A stretch of DNA of 64,000 bases from JADJOY01 sp046331705 [NCBI: bacterium] (GTDB lineage Bacteria; JADJOY01): positions 27,804-91,803 of the forward strand of contig JAXLQJ010000029.1 of assembly GCA_046331705.1 (NCBI GenBank), given 5' to 3'. The position numbers and the translations under genes are program-made. Shown piece after piece: positions 54,912 through 63,574 of the stretch (position 1 is the stretch's first letter; every line of letters starts with the position of its first letter). The notes beneath the pieces were generated by a model that ran no database searches, was not told the DNA's origin, and saw only the letters and a list, made by a program, of their open reading frames with translations.

Positions 54912-55394
54912 TCACAACAGATCCGACCCGAGTTGCTTGATGCCGAGTGAAAATCGTTCGTTTTCGCGGTCGATACCGAGGACCACCGCCTCAACTAGCT
55001 GGCCCTCTCGGTAGATCTCGCTTGGGTGACCGAAGCACCTATTGTGCATAAGATCGGAGATGTGAACCAACCCGTCGATACCTTCATCCAGGCCAATGAA
55101 AACGCCAAAGTCGGTGACCCTCTTGACCTTGCCGCGAATGACCTCGCCGATCGCATAAGCGCGCTTCGACGATTCCCACGGATTCGGCATCATCTGCTTG
55201 AGCCCCAGTGAAATCCGCTGGTTCGCCAAGTCAACGTCGAGGACCTGAGCTTCGATCTCTTGCCCGACCTCGACGAATGTCGACGGGTGCCTCACCTTCC
55301 TCGCCCACGACATATCAGACACGTGAATTAGCCCTTCGACGTCCTTCTCAAGCTGGACGAACGCGCCGTAGTCAGAGAGGCTGACCAGTACCTC
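54912..55394 (-). pseudogene. fragment of an S1-domain protein (ribosomal S1-like)
   Basis: The frame encodes the end of one S1 repeat (VSLSDYGAFVQLEKDVEGLI), then two further repeats (AYAIGEVIRGKVKRVTDFGV with GLDEGIDGLVHISDL, and ENERFSLGIKQL). An in-frame stop lies immediately upstream of the first, and no start is available except at an internal Met (55322). Full-length S1 has four to six repeats. It looks like a truncated rpsA copy brought into the island rather than the functional gene. Confidence 0.7.
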
Positions 55395-55699
55395 TCACTC
55401 GCGCACCTGGCGCCAATAACGGTTGAAGTAGCAAACGCAGCAGCAGTGCGTACAGCGCACCCCAGACATTCGAATCAGCGCTCCAATACGTCCAGTGAGT
55501 GCAGGAAGGACACATATCGCTCTACCCGTGGAACCTGACGATCCTCGACGGCGGCTTTCCGAGACCGAGGATCGATCGAGGGCTCTCATCCGACTTGCTC
55601 GCCGCTGCCTTCCAGGCTCGTCCGCCACTTCAACCAACGCGAACCGCCCCGCCGGCAGCCCCTCGCTCGCAAGCCCAGGCAAAGACAACCGCATGTCCA

Positions 55700-56507
55700 A
55701 GGCGAGCCCATCTAGGTGGCGAGGCTCTTCGAGATTGATACGAGCAAGCTCGCCTGATGCCGCGCGACTCGGACTCGGCCATGCGGCATAGATACGCCGC
55801 AGAAAGCGCGACCTGCTCGAATCTCACAAATCCCGACTCAATCAACGCGCCAACGTCACGCAGCTCGCTCTGCCGCACATTCTCAGCATCTACCACGTCG
55901 AGCATCAGCTCGTCGTACGCCCGCCTCTCGAACTCGCGGCTCATGTACCACCCGCCACCGTCGCCTGTATCGATCGCGCATGCTTCCATCGCCACATCCA
56001 CTCGATTTCGCCCCATACGAGCAGGGCATCCTCCCGTAGGCCCTGGATTGGCCACTGCCAATCGCCGGCTACGCTTTTCGTCTGCGCCGACGATTCGACC
56101 CGCCGGCGCAATAGCGTCTGGGGAATCCAGCCGGTGCAGTGATCGTACTTCGGAAGCTCCTGCAACGCGCTTATGCCCAAGCCGTGACGCGTCACGGCGA
56201 CTTGGCCGGACACATGCAATCCGCGCCAGTGGCCCGATGAACCAAGTTGCAAGTCCCGCGAGCAGCAGCGCAAATCCAAACCGGCTCGTCGCTGCGCCCG
56301 GATTGATAGCCAACACAACGCAAGACCGCACAGAGCCATCGTCGCCGATACGATTCCAAGCCCCCACGAGATGGGCGCTATTCCATACGTAGCGAGCTTT
56401 GAGGTGCCGACCGCGCTGTTGCGTCTCAATCTGGGCGGAACTTGCGGATGCGGGTTGTCGCGCACGCCCCCTGATGAACCACTCCGGAACCGGCCTGATC
56501 GACCCAC
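55700..56507 (-). pseudogene. frameshifted membrane protein gene
   Basis: Minus-strand pieces in alternating frames make one apparent product. Two hydrophobic segments (ISWGLGIVSATMALCGLALC and FGFALLLAGLATWFIGPLAR) are followed by a soluble helical tail (MSREFERRAYDELMLDVVDA, VGALIESGFVRFEQVALSAA). At least three indels separate them. Family unknown. Downstream, 55395-55699, only a short open frame with no recognisable features is seen. Confidence 0.5.
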
Positions 56508-56896
56508 ACTGGGCGGCGAACCCCTCGCCCGTCAACGCGTCGCTTAGCAATGAGCCTGCATTTCTTTTGCAGTCTCCTTCTTTTTCATCACGTTTGATCG
56601 GCTTGCGCAAACGAGAATCCCCTTGCAAGCTTACAGCACCTGACGGCAACGATTGCGCGTAAAGCAATCGTGATGGGCGCGCAGGCTCTTCGAAACTCGG
56701 ACATGGATCAAGACACAGAGTGCGAACAGGCCAGACTGGGCGTCGACTCTCGACCCCGAGTACGTAAGATGTAAGACATTGAAGAAGTCCGAGTTGACCT
56801 TGAGCAGACTGGCGCCCAACTTTTACAATGTCCACAAGACCGGCAGCCTCACCGAAAAAAGACCCGCTTTCAATTGCCAGAAGACGTTCTTCGTCA
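56508..56896. other. intergenic stretch with no recognisable gene
   Basis: 389 bases of visibly lower GC than the rest of the window. Short open frames on both strands show no family resemblance, ribosome sites or repeats. I see nothing definable in it. Confidence 0.5.
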
Positions 56897-58199
56897 TTAC
56901 ATCGCGTCTATCGTCCGCGCTCGATCAAGATTCACGGGCACGACCCACTGAATTGCTTCTCGCAGCAATTGTTCGCTCTCGACAATCTTGACCACTCTTC
57001 GCTTCGCCTCGTCGAAAAGGCGCTCTTGCTGTTGTTGCATCATCTGACCCAGCGCCGAGAAGGCGGGATCCGCCTGCAGCCTACGAAACGTGCGGGGGTC
57101 GCATCGAAACGCTTGACCGACCCACTCGGCTGCGCGTCGCTCATCCCCGGCGCGAGCGTAAGCGCACGCAAGCTCAACCGCGGTGCCGGCGAAGCCGCCG
57201 CCGTGTTCGCGCGCTTGCGAAGCATAGCGATTCGCCGCTTCGTGCTGTCCGCACTTCACCGCGACTTGCGCCGCCAATACGTAAGCTCCTGCTATCTGAA
57301 GCCAACCACCCCCGTCGTGCTCCAGAATCTGATGCATCTCGCAATTGAAATCATCGCTTCTTCTAATTCGGACTTTCGGCGACTGCACGAGAGCAGCCGC
57401 GCAAGCCAGTATGTTGCAGTGCGTCCAGTCGTATTTGATTTGAATTGCGAAGGTGCTTCAGCGCCATTCCGAGCTTGTCCATTGCGAGAGCGCGGCTTGC
57501 TTCGTCGAGTTCATCCTGAATCGCGTGACGCGACGTATCACGCGGGCCTGGCGGCGAGCCGGAAGGATTCGACAGCGAAAGAGTCGCTCAAAGTATCCTG
57601 AGTCAGCAACCATGAGCCCTTCATTCACGAGCTCATCTGGACGATCTCGGCCTATCGCTTCACTGGTTGGTGTGGCCTGCAATCTACAATGGAGCGAAGT
57701 GCGACTTTGTTTTTCATTGAGCACGCTGACCACAGAGTTTACGATTCTAACTACGGTTCGGAGGAGTGGCTCGGAACGATCAATCATTCCAACAGTCCAG
57801 TCCGACTGTATTACAGACTTCCACGCCTCAAGCGCGCGCGCGGCGGCTGAATCTTGCTTCGACGGAGGCTCAAGATCGACAACAAAATAGGGCAGCACGG
57901 CTGTCCGCGGCCGATTTCTCATCGCTGCTTCATATTCAATTTGAATGGATGTCTGTGGCCGATTCGTATTCGGTCGGTGCCCCTGACTCCGATCGACGAG
58001 GAGGACAAGGACATCCGATCGCTCGATGGCGCGCCTACTCACATCCAGGGGCGTGGCGGCTCTGGCCGAGGTGATCGTCGAGGTCGACGACATGAATGGC
58101 TGGGCTTTGCCACTCCCGGAGCTGACGCGCCAGCTCACGCCTAAGCTCTCGGAACTCGTGAAACGTCGATGCGATGAAGACCTGACGCTTGTTAATCAC
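56897..58199 (-). pseudogene. DUF4062-TPR gene with several frameshifts
   Basis: GTG 58199 begins a DUF4062 domain: INKRQVFIASTFHEFRELRR, shifting frame near 58050 to TPLDVSRRAIERSDVLVLLV and SIQIEYEAAM. Near 57540 another shift leads to RHAIQDELDEASRALAMDKL. Another reaches a TPR region (ELACAYARAGDERRAAEWVG, DPAFSALGQMM) ending at 56897. DUF4062 is a TIR-like Rossmannoid domain common at the N-terminus of NACHT or TPR defence proteins. The layout matches one protein of about 430 residues; the frame is broken at least three times. Confidence 0.65.
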
Positions 58200-58350
58200 A
58201 GCGCCTCCGCTCGCAACTACAACTTCGTTCACACCCGACGGATGCGAATGCCGCCGCCATGGAGTCCTGTCGTCGGCAGGTCCCGGACCGTCCGGCAGGC
58301 TGTGTGGTACCACAACTGCACCTCGGCAGCACCCTTCCTCTGATCTCGGG

Positions 58351-59538
58351 TCATGCGGCGCGCGCGGGCTCGGTGGGATTGCCGAGAAGCGCGATCAGGC
58401 GCTCTTCCAGATCGTCGTCGCAGATGAGGTGGTTCACGAGGCGGTAGTCGAGCAGGACGCGGCGCACGGTCTCGGCCTTGCTCGCTCCGATGGCGATGAC
58501 GACCACGCCGGGGAGCTTCGGGTTCTTGCGCGCGGCCTCGGCGCATTGCTGAAGCTGCCGCAGCTGGATTCCGGTCCAACGCGACGAGACCTGCGCGAGC
58601 TCCTCCACGTCGGTCGCCGAGAGCGTGGGCTTGGGGATGAGCGCGCCGCCGATGTCCGCCCCCACGAGCTGGCTGAGGCGCTTCCCATCCACTCCCGCCA
58701 TGTCGCGGAACTGCTTCCCGTAGCCGAGGCCGAACGCCACGCCGGGGAGGCTCACGCTCACCAGCACGGTATCCATTCGGTGGATCAAGCCCCGCTGCGA
58801 CGGCCGCTCGGCGCCACCGCCGAACACGTCCTGGTAGGACGGGATGCTTCGCACGTACTTCCACACGGCCTCGGCGCCATCGGGACCGAGCTTGGAAGGC
58901 ACGAACGCGGGGATGCCCATGAGCGAGCGCGCCGCGCGGCGATCGTTGTTCCAGATCTCCGAGAGCTGGCTCGCGAGCATCGACGCGGAAACCTTGGGTG
59001 GCTGAATTCCGACCTGCTCGCCGCAGATCGGGATGAAGGTCACCGGGCGCCGCTCGCCCGCGCGACGCGACACGGCGAGGTCCACGCCCTGGACGCTGGC
59101 GGCGACGCTCTTGCCCCAACACACCCCGCACACCCGCGCGCGGTTGAGGATCTTCAGCAGCTCGGCACCCGCCGCCGTTCCGAAGCGCTTCAGGCGCTCG
59201 CGGTAGGCGTCCTTCGAATCGTCGCGCGAGCCGCTCGGGAACACCGCGACCGTCGGCAGCGGCAGGTTCGGCACCCGCGTCCGCTGGATCGTCTCGAGCG
59301 CCTCCCGGAGCTGCTGACGACCCGCGCGGGTGCGCACCGCGTGCAGCGTCGCGTCGTCGAGATCACCGGACACCCAGAAGGCCTCGCGCCGCAGATGGCC
59401 GGCGCGCTCCGCCGCGGCCACGAGCCGCGACACCGTGGGCTGCGAGCAATCGAGCCGCCGCGCGATCGCCTCCTGCGTCCAGCCTTCACCCGTCAGATAC
59501 GCCGCCGCCAACGCATCGATCGAGGGCTGCTTACTCAT
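58351..59538 (-). CDS. SorC-like sugar-binding transcriptional regulator
   Basis: 395 residues. The N-terminal HTH (LTGEGWTQEAIARRLDCSQP then TVSRLVAAAERAG) is followed by a DeoR/SorC-like effector domain with GVCWGKSVAASVQG and a C-terminal VVVIAIGASKAETVRR strand-loop. The family senses phosphosugars; this member is longer than average and no sugar pathway lies nearby. It is divergent from the XRE gene with a 205-base intergenic region. Confidence 0.78.
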   Translation of the reverse strand: MSKQPSIDALAAAYLTGEGWTQEAIARRLDCSQPTVSRLVAAAERAGHLRREAFWVSGDLDDATLHAVRTRAGRQQLREALETIQRTRVPNLPLPTVAVFPSGSRDDSKDAYRERLKRFGTAAGAELLKILNRARVCGVCWGKSVAASVQGVDLAVSRRAGERRPVTFIPICGEQVGIQPPKVSASMLASQLSEIWNNDRRAARSLMGIPAFVPSKLGPDGAEAVWKYVRSIPSYQDVFGGGAERPSQRGLIHRMDTVLVSVSLPGVAFGLGYGKQFRDMAGVDGKRLSQLVGADIGGALIPKPTLSATDVEELAQVSSRWTGIQLRQLQQCAEAARKNPKLPGVVVIAIGASKAETVRRVLLDYRLVNHLICDDDLEERLIALLGNPTEPARAA

Positions 59539-59557
59539 GTCGTGTCTCCCGCCGGAT

Positions 59558-59587
59558 ATTCATTCATCGATCGCCGTGAATGCGAAT
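59558..59587. promoter_or_regulatory. inverted repeat upstream of the SorC-like gene
   Basis: ATTCATTCA and TGAATGCGAAT are inverted arms 10 bases apart (two-base gap in one arm), 20 bases upstream of the regulator's start codon. It is AT-rich in a GC-rich region. It may be the regulator's own operator. Confidence 0.4.
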
Positions 59588-59743
59588 TCAGACTACTGCA
59601 TGACAATTGCGACACGCCACCGTGACGGCCTATTGTCGCGCTCGGGGACGAGAACCGCACCGCACCGCTGCACTCGACCGCGCTGCCCGGGCTCCCGTGC
59701 TCGGCGGCGCGTTCGAGTGAACCGGCGCACAAGGGGGATTGCG

Positions 59744-60196
59744 ATGAGTCGACAGCCATACACCTGGGACCCGACGACGAACGCGCTCGCCATGGCGCTC
59801 TCCGGCTTCATGCGGCATTCGCGCAAGCAGCTCTCGCTCAGCCAGGAGGCGCTGGCCGATCGGGTCGGTTGCGATCGCGTGACCGTGCCGCGCATCGAGC
59901 AGGGACGCCAGCTTCCGTCGTTTCAGACGCTCGCGCAGATCCTGCGGGCGCTCGACGTGCGGCCGGCGCTCGATGGCTCGCCACTTCCGTTCACGCGCCT
60001 TCCGGACTTCCGGGACCGCGCCGACCTCATCGAGGTGGTGGACGTCTTGAGCCGGGTGCAGCCGAGCACCGTGGCCACGATCCTCGACGTGCTGCGCGCC
60101 CATCATGCCCTCGTCGCGGCCAACGCGGAGCGTTCCGGGGATCCCGAGATCGTCTTCATCCGCCCAAAGCCCACCGGGTTCGTCACCGCGCGCTGA
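59744..60196 (+). CDS. XRE-family helix-turn-helix protein
   Basis: 150 residues. The HTH_3 domain is at residues about 15-75: MRHSRKQLSLSQEALADRVG, then VTVPRIEQGRQLPSFQTLAQ. The C-terminal half is helical (LSRVQPSTVATILDVLRAHH) without recognised motifs. AAGGGGG precedes ATG 59744. It is a small DNA-binding regulator, perhaps for the divergent or neighbouring genes. Confidence 0.85.
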   Translation: MSRQPYTWDPTTNALAMALSGFMRHSRKQLSLSQEALADRVGCDRVTVPRIEQGRQLPSFQTLAQILRALDVRPALDGSPLPFTRLPDFRDRADLIEVVDVLSRVQPSTVATILDVLRAHHALVAANAERSGDPEIVFIRPKPTGFVTAR

Positions 60197-60206
60197 GGAC
60201 GAACCC

Positions 60207-61061
60207 TCATCCACCCGATAGCACTCCCACGGCTCGCCGGGAACGCCCGGCGAGCCACCTCCGGATCCACCAGCGATACGCCGACCAGAAGGTGGGAAAC
60301 AACCGACGAAGGCCCGCGCGGCAGGCTCGGACGACGGGACGCCACGACACGCCGACGATCGCCCACGCGACCACCAGATCGAGAACCGGCCGCACCGAGT
60401 CCGAGAGCCCAGGCACGAGCCCGACGAGCAGATCCACCAGCATAAGCACGTAGATGGGACCCAGAAACACGAGCTCGAGGAAGCTCCGATACGAGACCGT
60501 GAGTCCAGGACCTCCCGTCAACCCCAGTCCGGTCGTGTAGCTGAGCGCACCCGGCCCAACCCAGTTGCTGAAGAGCGGCGCGCCGAGCCGAAAGACGAGG
60601 TAGGGCGTGGACGCGAGCAGCAAGAACCCGAGCCCTCCGACGGCACCCGTCGCGTGCCAGAGCACGCGACGCCGTGACCAGCCGCGGCTTCGCAGTCGCA
60701 GCCACGGCGTGAAGACACAGCCCCACCACACCAGCACGGCGTAGAGCGCCAGCTCGCCGACGATCTTCCGCGGCACGCGTCGCAGCTCCTCGGCCATGGC
60801 GTCGCGAACCGCGGGCTCCACCTCGTCGCGGACCGGCCGATACGAGGGTCCGAGGTTGCGTGTCTTCGCGAGCACGCAGCCGTGGTGGCCACAGAGGAAG
60901 CCGTATTTCCAGTGCGCGGTCGTGCGGATCTCGTCGGCCCACATCTCGTAGGCGTACGGCTCGATGGTCTGCACCTTCATCCGCGCCGCGCACGATTCCA
61001 TTCCGCCGATCGCGATCGCCCACGCCACGATCGTCCGGCGGCGCTTGCGGCTCATCTTCAC
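60207..61061 (-). CDS. membrane protein of the Dop-WD40 operon, ending in Gly-Gly
   Basis: 284 residues from GTG 61061, which overlaps the upstream stop as GTGA; an ATG two codons later (61055) is the alternative. An N-terminal hydrophobic segment (RTIVAWAIAIGGMESCAA) is followed by a soluble stretch with GHHGCVLAKTRNLGP, then about four membrane helices (LYAVLVWWGCVFTPW, GLGFLLLASTPYLVF, LVFLGPIYVLMLVDLLVGLV). The C-terminus is RRAVGVLSGG. No family recognised. Translational coupling implies it works with the Dop-like protein. Confidence 0.7.
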   Translation of the reverse strand: MKMSRKRRRTIVAWAIAIGGMESCAARMKVQTIEPYAYEMWADEIRTTAHWKYGFLCGHHGCVLAKTRNLGPSYRPVRDEVEPAVRDAMAEELRRVPRKIVGELALYAVLVWWGCVFTPWLRLRSRGWSRRRVLWHATGAVGGLGFLLLASTPYLVFRLGAPLFSNWVGPGALSYTTGLGLTGGPGLTVSYRSFLELVFLGPIYVLMLVDLLVGLVPGLSDSVRPVLDLVVAWAIVGVSWRPVVRACRAGLRRLFPTFWSAYRWWIRRWLAGRSRRAVGVLSGG

Positions 61062-63574
61062 GGCGATCCGAGCTCGCTCGGGTCGTAGGCCCACACGGCG
61101 ACCCCCTTGCGGCTGCCGTCGCGAGTGGCGAGGAGCGGGCTCCGGGGGTGAAAGGCGAGCCCGCGAGGAAGCGGATCGTCCGTTCCTTCGTCGATCCGCA
61201 CCATCGCTTCCCAACTGTCCGTCCGATACAGCACCACACCGCCGCGGATGACCTTCGCGGCGACGATCCGTTCGTCGTGGGAGACCGCGAGATCGACCGC
61301 GTCGCCGGCACCACAGCCGAGCATCACGCGCTCGTCGCGGGCCTCGACGTCGAGCACGCGCAGGGTGCTCCGTCCCCCGCTCACGACGATCGCGCCCTTG
61401 CGTTGCAGCCAGCCGAGTACCTTCACCGGGGCCCCGGTCGTCGCGAAGCGGCGGATCGCGGCTTCGCCCGTCGACGCGCGCGCCGCCTCGATCACGATGG
61501 CGCGATCGTCGCCGCCGGTCGCCAGCCAGGTGCCGTCGCGACTCCACGCGAGCGACAACACGGCACCCCGGTGGAGCTCGAGCGTGACGCGTTCCTCGCC
61601 GGACTCGCGCTGCGTACGAAGCTCCAGGTGGCCGTTGCGCAGTCCGAGCGCGAGGGTCCTTCCGTCCGGCGACCACGCGGCGCACAGCACCACGTCCGCC
61701 GTGCTCGCGAGCCAGGCCGGCGGCAACCCCGCCTCCGGCTGCCAGAGTCGGAGCGAGCCGTCCGCCGTGCTCACCACGACTTGGCGCCCGTCGGGCGACC
61801 ACGCCACCGCGCGGACGGCGCCACCCGCTGACACGTGCACCGCGGTGCAGCTCCGCCGGGCCGGATCCCAGATCCGAACCGAGCCGTCGCGCGACGCCGA
61901 GAGGATCCGCGATCCCGTGGGTGACCACGCGATCGCCGAGATCAGCTCGGGATGCGCCCCCAGCGTGGTCTCGATCCTGAGCCCGAGCGGCACCGGCGCA
62001 GCCCGTGACTCGGGCGCGGGGGTCCGGGGGAGAACGATCGTGCGCCACGTCGCCGCCTCGGCGAAGGGATCGCTCAGGTCGAGGTACGAGCACGAATCCT
62101 TCCACACGCGCTGCCAGTCGCACGACGCCGCCGTGCCTGAGTTAGCGAGGCGCTCGACCCATTCCCCACGCAGTCGCGCGCGGCCGTGGCGCGGCGGCTC
62201 GCGCACGGCGCGCGCCAGCGCCTCCGCGGGCACGATGCGGTGATCGAGGACGCCAGCGGCATCGAGCGCCGCAAAGATCCCGCCCTCGCCGACCTCCGCG
62301 AACTTGGTGTCGAGCTCGAATAGCTCGTCGCGCAGCCGCAGAAACGCCGGGAACGAATCGATGCTCGCCCCGCGCGCGGCCAGCGTTCGCTCACCGTTCC
62401 GCCGCCAGTCACGCAACGACTCCGTGGAATGCTCGAACGGATCGACCCGACTCGCCGGCGAGATTCCGCTCGCGAGACGAGCCCGTGCAAACCCGGCGGC
62501 GACCTCGTTCCAGATCGGCAGCACGTCGCGCGCGAATCCAGCGCTGCGCGCCCGCTCTTGGTAGAGCCGGTCCTTGATCGCCCAGTCGAGCGTCGTCGCG
62601 GCGCTGAGCGGCGAGTCCGAGAGCCGCTCGAGCTGCTGCCGCCAGTGACGCAGCACCTCGTCCGCCCACGCGGGGAGCAGCCCCCGTCGCGCGGCGGATT
62701 CCGCCGTCTCCAGGTAATGCCGCTGGATCTCGAGCGCCGTGAGCCTCCGCCCGTCCACGAGGTCGACGCGCGTCGTGAGCGAGGGATCGCACGCGATGGC
62801 GTGCATCGCGCGCAGCGGTGTCGCGAGCGCGACCGCCGATCCCGGGCTGGAGCCGGCCTCGACCATGGCAAGCACCAGCGCCGTCGTGCCGATCTTCAGA
62901 TACGCGGCGACGTGCGATTGGAGCGATTCGCCGCAGATCAAGTGCAGCCGATGGAAACCGGGTGCCGCGAGGGTTTCGTCCTTGGTGTGCAGGATGCCGC
63001 GGTTGCCGGTCGAGTCGCAGGAGGTCTCGTTGACCAGGAACGAGGCCCGCGGTGAGAGCATGAAGACGATTCCTGGCGAGGACGGCTCGAATCCGCCGCT
63101 GCCGGAGAACACGATCCGGCTCACGAGATGCGGGAGGAGCTGCTCCGGCAGCGCCCGCGGATGGACCCGATGCAAGTAAGACTCGTGGCAACCCCACGAG
63201 GCCCCGCTGCCGCTGTAGTCGACGTTGCCGCGGAAGAGCCGCACGCTCGCGAGCGCCGGGACCTGCGCGCGGATTCGTCGCAGCAGGCGCTCGAGCACGA
63301 GGTCGCCGGCGCCCACGAATTGCACGCATTCGGCCGGGTCCGAGCACTCGGGTGTGGCGAACTCGGGATGAAAGCCGTGATCCACGTAGAACCGCGCACC
63401 CGAGCTCAGCCACACACCGCCGGCGTCCGCCGAGCCCGGCAACGTCGGCAGCTCTGCGGACGCCGCGCGTGTGAGCAGCTCCACGATCTGCCGACGCGAG
63501 ACCGGCGATCCCTGCGCCGGCATGGGGGCGAGCGCGTACTCGGTCTCGATCCCCATCAGCGAGGCGTGGGTCAT
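61058..63574 (-). CDS. Dop/PafA-like (Pup deamidase/ligase superfamily) protein fused to WD40 propeller
   Basis: 838 residues. The N-terminal 480 match the carboxylate-amine-ligase-like fold of pupylation enzymes: GIETEY (residues 8-13, metal-binding Glu pair), RFYVDHGFHPEFATPE with the catalytic Asp (Asp65), GASWGCHESYL, NRGILHTKDE and HLICGESLQSHVAAYLKIGT. The C-terminal 290 contain WD40 blades (AIAWSPTGSRILSASRDGSV and AVAWSPDGRQVVVSTADGSL). Actinobacterial Dop and PafA are about 500 residues with no propeller. No pup, proteasome or mpa/arc gene is in the window. ATG 63574 overlaps the upstream stop as ATGA. Confidence 0.85.
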   Translation of the reverse strand: MTHASLMGIETEYALAPMPAQGSPVSRRQIVELLTRAASAELPTLPGSADAGGVWLSSGARFYVDHGFHPEFATPECSDPAECVQFVGAGDLVLERLLRRIRAQVPALASVRLFRGNVDYSGSGASWGCHESYLHRVHPRALPEQLLPHLVSRIVFSGSGGFEPSSPGIVFMLSPRASFLVNETSCDSTGNRGILHTKDETLAAPGFHRLHLICGESLQSHVAAYLKIGTTALVLAMVEAGSSPGSAVALATPLRAMHAIACDPSLTTRVDLVDGRRLTALEIQRHYLETAESAARRGLLPAWADEVLRHWRQQLERLSDSPLSAATTLDWAIKDRLYQERARSAGFARDVLPIWNEVAAGFARARLASGISPASRVDPFEHSTESLRDWRRNGERTLAARGASIDSFPAFLRLRDELFELDTKFAEVGEGGIFAALDAAGVLDHRIVPAEALARAVREPPRHGRARLRGEWVERLANSGTAASCDWQRVWKDSCSYLDLSDPFAEAATWRTIVLPRTPAPESRAAPVPLGLRIETTLGAHPELISAIAWSPTGSRILSASRDGSVRIWDPARRSCTAVHVSAGGAVRAVAWSPDGRQVVVSTADGSLRLWQPEAGLPPAWLASTADVVLCAAWSPDGRTLALGLRNGHLELRTQRESGEERVTLELHRGAVLSLAWSRDGTWLATGGDDRAIVIEAARASTGEAAIRRFATTGAPVKVLGWLQRKGAIVVSGGRSTLRVLDVEARDERVMLGCGAGDAVDLAVSHDERIVAAKVIRGGVVLYRTDSWEAMVRIDEGTDDPLPRGLAFHPRSPLLATRDGSRKGVAVWAYDPSELGSP

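Noticed and set aside
47069-58330. Prophage or integrative element with its own integrase
   Set aside because: No integrase, transposase, phage structural gene or direct repeat of the tRNA end was found in the window.
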